A DNA stretch of 18,651 bases from JARRJY01 sp037388705 (GCA_037388705.1 JARRJY010000059.1:1-18651), one strand, 5' to 3'. Shown: positions 1 through 8,207, numbered from the stretch's first letter. Program-made: numbers and translations. The notes: generated by a model from the sequence alone, not told the origin.

Positions 1-14
1 CAAACTATAGGCAT

Positions 15-49
15 AAAAAAACCGAACCTGGCTCAGATTCGGTTTTTTT
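15..49 (-). terminator. Intrinsic terminator downstream of tRNA-fMet
   Basis: A hairpin pairs 21-26 (accgaa) with 38-43 (ttcggt) around an 11-base loop. A-runs on the left and T-runs on the right mean that either strand ends in a U-tract. On the minus strand it lies just past the tRNA 3' end, so it should end the tRNA transcript. By symmetry it may also stop transcripts coming from the left on the plus strand. Confidence 0.8.
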
Positions 50-54
50 GAATT

Positions 55-131
<77 letters not shown>

Positions 132-144
132 TCAGAGGTTGGGG

Positions 145-173
145 ATAATACAGGGGGGCGAAAGGCTTTTCAA
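145..173 (-). promoter_or_regulatory. Sigma70-type promoter of tRNA-fMet
   Basis: On the minus strand TTGAAA (168-173) is followed, after exactly 17 bases, by TATTAT (145-150). The next bases are CCCC, a GC-rich discriminator of the kind found at stable-RNA promoters under stringent control. Predicted transcription start is near 137-139, a few bases before the mature tRNA 5' end at 131. The geometry is seen directly; stringent control is inferred. Confidence 0.75.
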
Positions 174-410
174 GTATTCTCATGCATTTATTGTGTTTTT
201 AGCAGGTTGGCAAGATTTAATACCTTGTCGAAAACAGTCCTGCTGCTTGCAATGTAATCAGGTGCAAATTGCATAGAAACGAAGTAAGTGAATGAAAATG
301 CTAGTGTTAAGGTATTGATTTACCTAGAATATCATTAAGTGGTACGGGTTTTGCTCGTTACATAACTAGAACAATTTTTTAAACCTTGCTTTGTTTTTAA
401 GGGGTCGAGA

Positions 411-881
411 ATGACAAATACACGTCGAATTTTTTTAAAAGCCTCGCTGGCTGCAAGTACCCTGGCCGTCGCGGCTGGAGCAAACTTGTTAACGCCGCGT
501 ACCGTTTTGGCTGCATGGCCAGCTAAAGCTTTCAACGCCAAGAAAATGGATGCCGCGATGAACGGCATTGTTGGCGGTACACAGACAACGCCGAGCAACG
601 ATATTACTGTAGAAGCTCCGGATATTGCTGAGAATGGTGCTATTGTTTCAATCACTGTGAAAACCAGCTTGCCAAAAGTAGAAAGTATTTCTGTCTTTGT
701 GCCAGTGAATGCATACCCTCTGGCATCGAGTTATAACCTGTCTGATACTACGGATGGATTTATCACCAGCCGTATCAAGATGGCAAAAACATCCAATGTC
801 ATTGCCGTGGTGAAATCAAATGGCAAACTTTACAGTGCCAAGAAATCTGTCAAGGTTACCCTGGGTGGCTGTGGCGGCTAA
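411..881 (+). CDS. soxY: SoxY, sulfur-carrier subunit of the Sox system
   Basis: SoxY is the periplasmic carrier that holds sulfur intermediates as a cysteine adduct during thiosulfate oxidation and works as a heterodimer with SoxZ. The 156-residue protein has a twin-arginine signal peptide: TRRIFLK at residues 4-10, a hydrophobic stretch, and a likely cleavage site after VLA (about residue 34). It ends in the diagnostic flexible GGCGG (152-156), with carrier cysteine C154. The length is normal for the family. The start follows an AAGGGG ribosome-binding site, and the Tat motif begins directly after it. soxZ follows 40 bases later. TAGAAT at 325-330 could be a -10 element, but no convincing -35 is seen. 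No soxXA, soxB or soxCD lies within the window, so this may be the reduced Sox set seen in many sulfur-oxidising gammaproteobacteria. Confidence 0.96.
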   Translation: MTNTRRIFLKASLAASTLAVAAGANLLTPRTVLAAWPAKAFNAKKMDAAMNGIVGGTQTTPSNDITVEAPDIAENGAIVSITVKTSLPKVESISVFVPVNAYPLASSYNLSDTTDGFITSRIKMAKTSNVIAVVKSNGKLYSAKKSVKVTLGGCGG

Positions 882-921
882 TTAACCTGAGTATCAATCA
901 AAGAGTTTAGAGGAATTTAAA

Positions 922-1239
922 ATGGCTAAGAAAAAAATTAAAATCCGTGCTTGGGTTGATGGCAGTAAAGCTTCTGTAAAAGCTTTAATGTTCCACCCCA
1001 TGGAAACAGGGTTACGTAAAGACAAGACGACTGGTAAGAAAATTGAAGCTCACTACATTACTGAAGTGACATGTACCCACAATGGTAAAAATGTACTGAC
1101 CTGTCTGTGGGGGCCAGGTGTTTCAAAGAATCCTTATCTTTCATTTCGTTTTAATAACGCTAAAAAAGGTGACAAGTTCAAGATTAGCTGGGTTGATAAT
1201 AAAGGCGCCAAGGCTGAACAGGAAGCCACTATTTCTTGA
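922..1239 (+). CDS. soxZ: SoxZ, partner subunit of the SoxYZ carrier
   Basis: SoxZ forms the immunoglobulin-like partner of SoxY and helps present the SoxY carrier arm to the Sox enzymes. The protein is 105 residues, typical for the family, with no signal peptide; in known systems it is exported with SoxY through the Tat pathway. Recognisable family segments are the N-terminal strand KIKIRAWVDG, the FHPMETGLRKD stretch (about 25-35), EVTCTHNGKNV (about 48-58) and the SKNPYLSFRF segment (about 68-77). A ribosome-binding site (AGAGGA) precedes the start. It is the last gene of the soxYZ unit; a strong hairpin terminator follows 22 bases after its stop codon. It has a second cysteine (in VLTCLWG) whose role, if any, I cannot assign. 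Confidence 0.95.
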   Translation: MAKKKIKIRAWVDGSKASVKALMFHPMETGLRKDKTTGKKIEAHYITEVTCTHNGKNVLTCLWGPGVSKNPYLSFRFNNAKKGDKFKISWVDNKGAKAEQEATIS

Positions 1240-1257
1240 GTACAAAAATACCACGAG

Positions 1258-1287
1258 AAAAAAGGCGTGTTTTTACACGCCTTTTTT
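1258..1287. terminator. Bidirectional terminator between soxZ and the Bat operon
   Basis: A 9-bp perfect stem pairs 1262-1270 (aaggcgtgt) with 1275-1283 (acacgcctt) around a TTTT loop. Six A residues precede it and a T-run follows it, so it can end the plus-strand soxYZ transcript and the convergent minus-strand bat transcript. The TAA stop of batD (1286-1288) lies within the T-run. Confidence 0.9.
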
Positions 1288-2767
1288 ATTTCGCCATCTT
1301 AAGAACTGGCCAACGTCCAAGGCATAGTTGTCTCATTTCCTGTCTTAGTTTATGAATATCAGACTTTTTACCTTTGTAGAGCATTTTCTCAAGATCAGGA
1401 ATATTTAACGGGCAGGGTATGTGAAGTTTTGTTGACCATTTTTGATGCCATTGATGTAATGTCAGGTTGCTATGCCAGTTTTCTGCCTCGGCAATATTCA
1501 TCAGGCCGCGTTTAATATCAGCTGGTTGATTCATGTCAGAAAGTGATTTCAGAATACGATAATAACCAGACAGGCAACGCCATTTTGCTGATAACCAGTT
1601 ATAAGAAGCGGTGATTATGAAGTACCCGGCAACTATAATTAAAAAGATAACCAGCACAAGTAGGCTATGAGAAAATGCAAAATGGGAACCTAAATCCTGA
1701 GTTATAGTGTTTATTGTACCGGTATCAGGATCAAAGTAGTTAATGTTCAACATGCCAAGATGATCCATGCCTTGCTGGTTTGCTTTATAACTGACCAGGT
1801 AGGAATCCATGGTAAGCAGGCCCTGCCTGGTTGTGGTTTGGGTACTGTTTCGTGTGGCCGGGTAAAAGCTGATGGCCTCGCTGCTTTTTAACTGCGCGGC
1901 CAGGGAAGGTAAACTTGCGGGCATAACGCCAATCGCCTTCAGGCTGAATGAAGTATTGTAAATGGTATCACTGATTAGCATTTTAGATTGTGGCGTATCA
2001 GCAGTGAACAGCAGTTTCCCTACTGGCATGGTTGCAGGGATATAGACAGGTAATGGTCTGACAGCCAGTTTAAGATACGGCGGGTAAAAGCGGTGAGTTG
2101 TTACGCCATCACGTATTAGCTGGATTGCCGGAAGCTCTATTGTGTGTTTGCCTGGTTGTCGCGGAAAGATCACCCAGCCCGTGTTATGCAAGGTGGTGTG
2201 ATTTTTATCATTGGCAGGTTCACTAAATACATCAAGACCTATTATCTCACTGCTATCTGCATAGGCATGAGGTGTATGCAAAACCAGTATTGATGAATGG
2301 CTGGTTAAATCTAGCCGGACCAGCACCTGCTGTTTTTTCCATGGTGTGAGAGTCGAAACTGAATAACTAACCTCAATCCGGGAACCATCTTTGGGATCAA
2401 TAGCAGGAGTCACGTTGAGCGGTACCGGTTTTGCTGCTGATTTTAGAAAATGTAGTCCGGGTATCAACAATTGCCCTGTCGTTCTCGGGTAAAGCGTGAT
2501 TACCTTGCTTTGTTGCGCATTATGTAACTCAATTTCATCAGTGTCTTTGATATGAAAGTTGTCCAGGAGAGGAGTTAAATCAATCGTTGACAGTGAAACG
2601 CTTGTTTGTGAACTGTGTAAACGCAGCTTGACAGATTTTCCCAGCTCAACCTGGGGTTCACTGACAGATATATTCAGATCAGTTGATGCAGCTGCAAACG
2701 GAATATTCAATGCAGTGACAAACAGCACCCGTAATAATAAAATGGCAGATATCCTCCGGGTTACCAT
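1286..2767 (-). CDS. batD: BatD-like membrane-anchored protein
   Basis: This is the last gene of the moxR/bat operon. BatD proteins are surface-exposed, membrane-tethered partners of the VWA proteins; their biochemical role is poorly defined. The 493-residue product starts with a signal peptide (hydrophobic stretch about 8-27, FAAAS at the probable cleavage region). Next comes a long beta-rich region (about 30-360), with a segment near its start (ISVSEPQVELGKSVKLRL) typical of BatD. A single transmembrane helix follows (about 367-387), then a basic cytoplasmic tail of about 100 residues. Its ATG (2767) overlaps the stop of the upstream VWA-TPR gene as ATGGTAA, suggesting translational coupling. 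Family assignment rests on the architecture and operon position, since primary sequence is weakly conserved. Confidence 0.85.
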   Translation of the reverse strand: MVTRRISAILLLRVLFVTALNIPFAAASTDLNISVSEPQVELGKSVKLRLHSSQTSVSLSTIDLTPLLDNFHIKDTDEIELHNAQQSKVITLYPRTTGQLLIPGLHFLKSAAKPVPLNVTPAIDPKDGSRIEVSYSVSTLTPWKKQQVLVRLDLTSHSSILVLHTPHAYADSSEIIGLDVFSEPANDKNHTTLHNTGWVIFPRQPGKHTIELPAIQLIRDGVTTHRFYPPYLKLAVRPLPVYIPATMPVGKLLFTADTPQSKMLISDTIYNTSFSLKAIGVMPASLPSLAAQLKSSEAISFYPATRNSTQTTTRQGLLTMDSYLVSYKANQQGMDHLGMLNINYFDPDTGTINTITQDLGSHFAFSHSLLVLVIFLIIVAGYFIITASYNWLSAKWRCLSGYYRILKSLSDMNQPADIKRGLMNIAEAENWHSNLTLHQWHQKWSTKLHIPCPLNIPDLEKMLYKGKKSDIHKLRQEMRQLCLGRWPVLKMAK

Positions 2768-4584
2768 GGTTTAACTCCCGGTATATTGTTTGGCTCTGTT
2801 AATGGTGCTGGGAAACCTTCTTCCCATTCAAATAAGCGTTGCCAGAATACACGTTCATTACTAACAGTAGTGTTTGCCATTGCAGCCATCTCACCAAGCG
2901 AATGGAACTGGTAAGTCCACTGGGTATCCTCGTCTCTTTCAACATCGCGTGTTACCAGTCCAGCTGATGAAAGATCAGCAGAAGGAAGATTTGATAGTGA
3001 CTCCTGGCTTCCGGAAAAACCATAAGGTTTGCTATCCGCTTCCTCGCCCAGTGTCAGGTTACCCCTGGCAAGATCCATTTCTGCAGTAGGTTTTGCTGTT
3101 CGTGGCCCGTTGCCCGCGCGCGAGACAACAATTTGAGCTTGTTCTTTTTTCCTTTGTCTGATCAATGCCTGTGCATAGGAAAGATTTGTTTGTGCAGGCT
3201 GAAAACCTGGTTGATAACGAAGGACATCCTGGTAAATATTTGCCGCAGCCTGGTAATTTTCAAGTTGATAATAACTATTAGCCAGGTTGAAAAGAGCATG
3301 GATGCGTTGTTCATCTGTTTGAGCTTTAAGTGTTGCCTGGATAAAAAGAATGACTGCTTTCGAATAGTGTTTTGCCTGGTAGGCAGCACTGGCTTGTCCG
3401 AGACGGCCAGCAAACGTCTCGACCTCTGAAAATGTTTTTTCAGCCTTTTCAAAATCATCCTCAAGGTAGTACTGGTAAGCTTGCTGGTAATTATCACTGG
3501 CAAAGCTGTTGTTGATAATAAACCCTGATGCGATAAAGATAGCGCCTATTGTCAGGGAAAGGGACGTGCGACGTTCCAATGAAGCTGTATCAAGATATGC
3601 CAGTATGAAGCACAATGAAGCGAAAACTAAAAAAACCGGGTACCATTCTTTCCAGATAACAAGGTCAGCATTCGTTTTTCTGAGCTGTTTGGCCGGGTTT
3701 AACCTTGCAATACCGTTGTCATAAAGCTCCTGCCATTCCTGGTCGCTACTGGATAAGCTACTGTATTTCCCGTTGGTAAGTAGTGCGATATCTTTTAATA
3801 AGCCAGCTTTTGCTTTCGAGATCACATCCTGGTTTTCAAAAGTTAACCATCCAGATTTTTCCGATAGTAAAGGCGCACCATTGTCAGTACCGGTAACGAG
3901 AGAGTATATAACAATATCCTGTTCTTTTATCTTCGATAGTACCTTTTCATAGTGGCCTATCTTCTCCTGTGTGCTTTCCCCGTCACTAATTACAAGAATT
4001 GCCTGCTGGTTGTTTTTTCCAAGGTATCGGGCGGCATAATCTAATGCATCTTTGAGTTTTGATCCCCGGGTTGGTAAAAGAGAAGTCTCTATGTTTGAAA
4101 TATAGTGTCGTAAAAGATTCTTGTCGGCCGTTAACGGGCTGAGCAAATGTGGCCTTGCGGCATAGAGAACAATACCAATGCGACTATCCTGTGTGCGTTC
4201 CAGGAAATTATAGAGTTCCACCCTGGCACGTTCCAGGCGAGAGGGATTAATATCATGTGCATCCATGGAGCGAGATACATCAAATACGACCATGATGTTT
4301 GTCAACGCCGATGGATCAGTGCTGAAAACTTTTTCTGCGGTGCGTGGACCAGCCATGCTGATGGCAAAACCGATCCAGGCAAGCAAAAGAAAAAGACCGT
4401 GACGGCTGTTTTTTAAATTGTTATTACGACCTGAAATTTTCGACCATGCTAATAAATGCTGATCGGCATAGTTCTCCCTGCGTGATAGACGTACCAGCAA
4501 GACTAGCAGGTACAAGGCAAAAGGTTGAAATGCCACCAGTAACCACAGTGGTTCACGCCAGCTTGTAGCGTCAAGCCATTCCAT
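2761..4584 (-). CDS. VWA and TPR protein (BatB/BatC fusion)
   Basis: From the chosen start the product is 607 residues. Two N-terminal membrane segments (about 12-33 and 63-79) precede a von Willebrand A domain (about 95-300). Its metal-binding MIDAS looks complete: D102-x-S104-x-S106 (FDVSRSMD), T172 in LPTRGSK, and D201 in SDGES. Two more membrane helices (about 314-331 and 342-358) lead to two or three TPR units (about 365-478), with NLANSYYQLENYQAAANIYQ the clearest. The tail of about 120 residues is polar and ends in a tryptophan- and proline-containing motif. In Bacteroides the VWA and TPR parts are separate BatB and BatC proteins; here they are one chain. I chose ATG 4584 because it forms TAATG with the upstream stop; an in-frame ATG at 4632 would add 16 residues and overlap more. 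The number of helices places VWA and TPR on the same side of the membrane. Confidence 0.88.
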   Translation of the reverse strand: MEWLDATSWREPLWLLVAFQPFALYLLVLLVRLSRRENYADQHLLAWSKISGRNNNLKNSRHGLFLLLAWIGFAISMAGPRTAEKVFSTDPSALTNIMVVFDVSRSMDAHDINPSRLERARVELYNFLERTQDSRIGIVLYAARPHLLSPLTADKNLLRHYISNIETSLLPTRGSKLKDALDYAARYLGKNNQQAILVISDGESTQEKIGHYEKVLSKIKEQDIVIYSLVTGTDNGAPLLSEKSGWLTFENQDVISKAKAGLLKDIALLTNGKYSSLSSSDQEWQELYDNGIARLNPAKQLRKTNADLVIWKEWYPVFLVFASLCFILAYLDTASLERRTSLSLTIGAIFIASGFIINNSFASDNYQQAYQYYLEDDFEKAEKTFSEVETFAGRLGQASAAYQAKHYSKAVILFIQATLKAQTDEQRIHALFNLANSYYQLENYQAAANIYQDVLRYQPGFQPAQTNLSYAQALIRQRKKEQAQIVVSRAGNGPRTAKPTAEMDLARGNLTLGEEADSKPYGFSGSQESLSNLPSADLSSAGLVTRDVERDEDTQWTYQFHSLGEMAAMANTTVSNERVFWQRLFEWEEGFPAPLTEPNNIPGVKPW

Positions 4585-5633
4585 TATACGACAACCCTGA
4601 GAAACGGGAGTATTTGCCAGAACGTTATCCATAGCAGTGCCAGGCCAACAAACCAGCTATACAAAGGCAATTTGATGAATTCAGGTTTTAACTCAACCTG
4701 CCGTTTTTCTGTTTGGCGAATATTATCAAGGGCATCATTCAGGCTGTTAAGATCTTTGGTCCAGTAAAACTGCCCTTTACCAGCCACTGCAATTTCTTCA
4801 AGCAGGCGGAAATTTGCAGGTTGATAGATCAGGCCGCTGATATCCTCGGTATTTTCTGCTTGTTGGCTACCTGCGCCAATTCCAATGATATGCAAGTGAA
4901 ATCCCTGTGTTGACAGGTATTCGGCGGCAACTCGCGGATCGATTTTCCGATCAGGCCGGTTTATATCCGTCAACATGACGAGTGCAGGTTTTGTCGCGCT
5001 GTGTTGATATTGTCTTGAAGTAAATAACATGGCCTGCGACGGGTTGCTGGTACGCCCGGTCAATACGGCAGATTCCAGCCTGTTTAACTGTTTACCCAGC
5101 AAATCATAGTCTGTTGTTAACGGTGACAGGGTATAAACCTTCTCAGAAAATACATTGATACCAATACGGCTACCGTCCAGGGCATGTATAAAATGTTCGA
5201 GTACCTTTTTCAGCATACTCATTCTTTCAATACGTTGTCCGTCTATCTGGTAGTCCTTGAGCGCCATGGTAATGGAGGTGTCTACAAGAAAAACAATATC
5301 ATGGTAAGAAGGGGGATCAGGTAGTTGTTGCCCTTTTTTGTAGGGTTGCGCAAGGGCAATGAATATGAGCGTTAATAACAGAAAGTACCGGGTATACTGG
5401 AGAAGGAAAATAACGTATTTGTTTTTTTGCTGATTGCCCGGTCGCCCGGTTTCTAACAGGGCACGATTGGGAAAGTAATAGGTATAGTTGCGTCCTTTCT
5501 CTGAAAGCCGTTGCCAATTACCCAACAATTGCGGTACTTTCCATAAAAGCATACCCAGTAAAATAGCCGAGACAGGAATGGCGATTAACCATTGTGGTTT
5601 GTCAAACTGCAACAAAGTAAGTAATTCAGTCAT
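4584..5633 (-). CDS. batA: VWA-domain membrane protein (BatA-like)
   Basis: A 349-residue protein with two N-terminal membrane segments (about 15-32 and 76-96), a von Willebrand A domain (about 110-310) and a C-terminal helix (about 325-345). The MIDAS reads D118-x-S120-x-T122 (VDTSITMA), with T195 in TGRTSN and D223 in LTDINRPD. The third residue is threonine rather than the usual serine. Such proteins are presumed to act with MoxR and BatD as an envelope-bound assembly that binds partner proteins through metal. Its ATG overlaps the DUF4381 stop by eight bases (5626-5633), and its own stop shares an A with the next start. The label BatA reflects order and architecture. Confidence 0.86.
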   Translation of the reverse strand: MTELLTLLQFDKPQWLIAIPVSAILLGMLLWKVPQLLGNWQRLSEKGRNYTYYFPNRALLETGRPGNQQKNKYVIFLLQYTRYFLLLTLIFIALAQPYKKGQQLPDPPSYHDIVFLVDTSITMALKDYQIDGQRIERMSMLKKVLEHFIHALDGSRIGINVFSEKVYTLSPLTTDYDLLGKQLNRLESAVLTGRTSNPSQAMLFTSRQYQHSATKPALVMLTDINRPDRKIDPRVAAEYLSTQGFHLHIIGIGAGSQQAENTEDISGLIYQPANFRLLEEIAVAGKGQFYWTKDLNSLNDALDNIRQTEKRQVELKPEFIKLPLYSWFVGLALLWITFWQILPFLRVVV

Positions 5634-6042
5634 TCTTTACCACTCGTTGCTTTAACCAGTATCGACTTTCGATTAACAGTTTTTCCAGTTCCTGTTGTGG
5701 TGGAGTATCTTTTCTGAAACAGGCCTCGATCAATCTATTCTTAAAGTTACTCCAGTCAGTGTGTCCAGGCATTGGAATGTGAGAAATATTGTTAACATTG
5801 AAACATTGTTTGAAGAGTTCGCTGATCTGAAAAGGCATATTTTTATGCCCACTAGCCTCGGTCAAATTAGCTAGCAAGTTATCCAGTTCTCTAATACTTC
5901 GTTGCTGAACCGAGTTTCGCCACAGATACAGAATTAATACAAACATAACAAACAGTACGGACACCACTGTCAAGATCACAATGGAGATACTTTCCCCGGG
6001 TGTAACGGGTGGTAGTATGTCAATCCACGATGACTTATCCAT
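5626..6042 (-). CDS. DUF4381 family small membrane protein
   Basis: A 138-residue protein with one N-terminal transmembrane helix (about 20-41) after a short leader containing DILPPVTPGES, then a soluble helical region. This arrangement matches DUF4381, a family of unknown function usually encoded between the DUF58 and first VWA genes of MoxR operons. I chose ATG 6042, which lies behind a GAAGGA ribosome-binding site and overlaps the DUF58 stop as ATGGATAA; an earlier in-frame ATG (6069) would add nine residues lying inside the DUF58 gene. The C-terminal sequence (LLIESRYWLKQRVV) is alpha-helical and basic. Assignment rests on size, helix position and operon context. Confidence 0.75.
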   Translation of the reverse strand: MDKSSWIDILPPVTPGESISIVILTVVSVLFVMFVLILYLWRNSVQQRSIRELDNLLANLTEASGHKNMPFQISELFKQCFNVNNISHIPMPGHTDWSNFKNRLIEACFRKDTPPQQELEKLLIESRYWLKQRVVKND

Positions 6043-7004
6043 GACCTGTTCCTTCGGGTAGGCTCTCATTACTCATGCAAAGCTCGTAATTTACACCAGC
6101 CCGGGTGAGTTTTTCTTTGATACCTTGTTGCCATTGTTCAGCCTTATACTGGTACTGTTGCCGGATATTTTCGTCGTTACAATCAAGCACGCTTTCCTGC
6201 TGGCCTGGTTGAGCAGCAACCTGGTAGCTGCCTGAGACCGGTAATTCACGTTCAATGGGATCGGCAATATGTTTGGCGATTACATGGTGTTTTCTTGTCA
6301 ATAAATGCAAACTGCCCTGTACATCTTTTGACAGGTTGAGAAAATCACTTAGCAGGATAATGATGGAACCAGAGGTGGCACGTGATACGAGTTGTCGCAA
6401 AATTATGTGGAGGAGCGATTATGTCTTCGATTAAGGGGTTCAATGTGCGAAGATCTTTGGCCGGTTTATACCAGCGAATCTCTTCATCAATAATAATGCC
6501 TGCGCAGGCCAACTGTTGCTGTTGTCCCTCGTATAAATGATGAAGAGCCTGTATCGCAGCCTGGGTTACCTTCAAATACTTACGAGTACCAAAACGCATC
6601 GGTGCGCGTTTATCGACTATAATCCAGAGTTCAGGGCGACGTTCTTCGATAAATTTTTTTCGATATAATTTCCCGGTTTTTGCCAACAGGCGCCAGTTGA
6701 TAAATCGTGAGTCATCACCGGCAACATATAGCTGGTTTTCTGCAAATTCATACCCACTGCCAGCATAAGCTGAACTACGTTCACCAACCAGTAGTGTTGA
6801 GACTTCACGTTTTGAAGTAAGTGGCTTCTTGATACTCGTGATGGCAGACGCCCTGATTTTCACCAGATCATCGCTGCTTAACAGCGGGCTATGTACCAGG
6901 TGATAGGTGGATGACCATTTGTTTTTGATAATAGCCTGGGTGCTGTCATACCTGTTACGTATGATCTCAGCCAGGAATTTATAGAGGGAATGTAACCATT
7001 GCAT
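6035..7004 (-). pseudogene. DUF58 protein, interrupted by a frameshift
   Basis: DUF58 proteins have a VWA-like fold and accompany MoxR ATPases. The first frame from ATG 7004 holds the family core (YVAGDDSRFINWRLLAKTGK, then EERRPELWIIVD) but drifts after N201 into about 18 unrelated residues and stops at 6345. The missing C-terminal half is intact in another frame: LRQLVSRATSGSIIILLSDF continues to a stop at 6035. Removing one base from the AAAA run at 6399-6402 joins them as HN-LRQLVSRA and gives a 322-residue protein, near the usual family size. The start forms TGATG with the moxR stop, and the shifted-frame stop overlaps the DUF4381 start. The preserved coupling at both ends suggests a very recent mutation or a sequencing error. 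I see no convincing programmed-frameshift signal. Confidence 0.85.
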
Positions 7005-7966
7005 CAGGGAACAGGAATTACTTCGAGAAGTTTGTTAATAATATCATTAGATGTAACCTGGTGAGCGCTGGCATTGAAGCTGGGCAGGATTCGGTGTTGT
7101 AGCACCTCGGGAGCAATTTCAATGACATCATCAGGGATCACATAATCACGTCCATTTAAATAGGCATAGGCACTGGCTGCACGGGCCAGTGCCAGGGTTG
7201 CACGAGGTGAAGCACCAAATTCAATGTACCCTTGCCATTCCTCAATCCATTTTTCCGGAAGCCGCGTGCCATGAACCAGGCTCACCATGTATTCTTCTAA
7301 TGGAGCTTCTATATGAATGTCAGCTACTTCACGACGAGCCTTTAACACGGTTTCCGGGTGCAGCCGGGTTTCAAGATCTTTGTTGTCTTCGCCAAAGTGG
7401 GTTTGCCGATCACGGCGCAGGATATCCAGCTCTTCCTGTTGATCAGGGTAATCGATTCGGATTTGCATCAGGAACCGGTCCATTTGTGCTTCAGGTAACG
7501 GGTAGGTACCGGATTGTTCCAGCGGGTTTTGTGTTGCCATGACGATGAACAAGTCCGGCAGGGGATGGGTTTGTCCACTCACCGTGACCTGGTGTTCCTC
7601 CATGGCTTCCAGTAATGCCGATTGTACCTTTGGCGGGGCCCGGTTAATTTCATCCGCGAGAATGATTTCGTGAAAAATAGGACCTGGTAGAAATTCGAAA
7701 CTGCCTTGCTTGGGATCAAACACGTCACTACCGGTAAGATCGGCAGGCATGAGATCAGGGGTAAACTGGATACGCTGAAAACTGGCATGGATTCCACTGG
7801 CCAGTGTTTTTACCGCGGTGGTTTTGGCCAGTCCCGGTGGGCCTTCCAGCAGTAAATGGCCCCCGGTCAGCACACTGATGAGAATTCTGTCAATAAGTCT
7901 TGATTGGCCAACAATGACGGACTGCATATGGCCCCGGAGGGACAAAAATTCTTGCTGGGACTTCAT
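7004..7966 (-). CDS. moxR: MoxR-family AAA+ ATPase
   Basis: This is the first gene of the operon. MoxR ATPases are chaperone-like AAA+ proteins that act with VWA proteins in maturation or stress responses. The 320-residue product shows Walker A GPPGLAKT (42-49), Walker B IILADEINRAPP (101-112), sensor 1 ATQN (144-147) and an arginine-finger region EAQMDRF (159-165). A C-terminal lid domain includes the GASPRATLAL segment typical of MoxR. The length is normal. ATG 7966 follows an AAGGA ribosome-binding site. Its stop is TGA within TGATG, shared with the DUF58 start. It should drive the assembly formed by the five downstream membrane and soluble partners. The client protein is unknown; the nearness of soxYZ is not proof of a link. 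Confidence 0.95.
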   Translation of the reverse strand: MKSQQEFLSLRGHMQSVIVGQSRLIDRILISVLTGGHLLLEGPPGLAKTTAVKTLASGIHASFQRIQFTPDLMPADLTGSDVFDPKQGSFEFLPGPIFHEIILADEINRAPPKVQSALLEAMEEHQVTVSGQTHPLPDLFIVMATQNPLEQSGTYPLPEAQMDRFLMQIRIDYPDQQEELDILRRDRQTHFGEDNKDLETRLHPETVLKARREVADIHIEAPLEEYMVSLVHGTRLPEKWIEEWQGYIEFGASPRATLALARAASAYAYLNGRDYVIPDDVIEIAPEVLQHRILPSFNASAHQVTSNDIINKLLEVIPVP

Positions 7967-7983
7967 GAACTATCCTTCACCTT

Positions 7984-8013
7984 ATTATATAGAGTAACAA
8001 TGCTATCACGAAA
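7984..8013 (-). promoter_or_regulatory. Candidate promoter of the moxR/bat operon
   Basis: On the minus strand a perfect TATAAT (7984-7989) lies 17 bases before the moxR ATG. The -35 position holds only a weak match (TTTCGT at 8008-8013, 18-base spacer). The implied leader is very short, about 10 bases, and barely contains the ribosome-binding site. The region between moxR and rimP (7967-8251) otherwise holds only the divergent rimP promoter and leader hairpin. Confidence 0.35.
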
Positions 8014-8154
8014 AGTTGCCTGGAGAGGTTGAAAAATCATTATAAAAACATATAGATAGCAATATGAAACACAGGAAAAGCCGTGCCATGAGTATTTGAT
8101 CACGAGGCGCAGGTAATTACTCGTTTTTACAGGCATTTTTTAGCGGTTTTTCAA

Positions 8155-8182
8155 TTGCGGTTTATATATAAGGTGTTATAAT
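8155..8182 (+). promoter_or_regulatory. Promoter of the rimP-nusA-infB operon
   Basis: TTGCGG (8155-8160) and a perfect TATAAT (8177-8182) are separated by 16 bases of AT-rich sequence. Predicted start is near 8189, about 60 bases before rimP and just upstream of the leader hairpin. In E. coli the equivalent operon is driven from upstream of metY; here the tRNA has been separated from it and this local promoter is the best candidate. Confidence 0.65.
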
Positions 8183-8207
8183 TCCACCAGAATTTTGAGT
8201 ATTAATA

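Noticed and set aside
302..330. TAGTGT-N17-TAGAAT as the soxYZ promoter
   Set aside because: The -10 is acceptable but the -35 is poor; recorded only as a possibility in the soxY entry.
335..655. Minus-strand 106-codon frame opposite soxY
   Set aside because: Shadow of a clear soxY gene; no recognisable domain.
6396..6407. Programmed ribosomal frameshifting in the DUF58 gene
   Set aside because: A +1 move is needed, the T-run is only four long, and no stop-codon or Shine-Dalgarno-type stimulator is seen there; an indel is simpler.
8064..8099. An 11-codon reading frame starting ATGAAACAC between moxR and rimP, as a leader peptide
   Set aside because: It lies upstream of the predicted operon promoter, lacks a ribosome-binding site and has no regulatory codon run.
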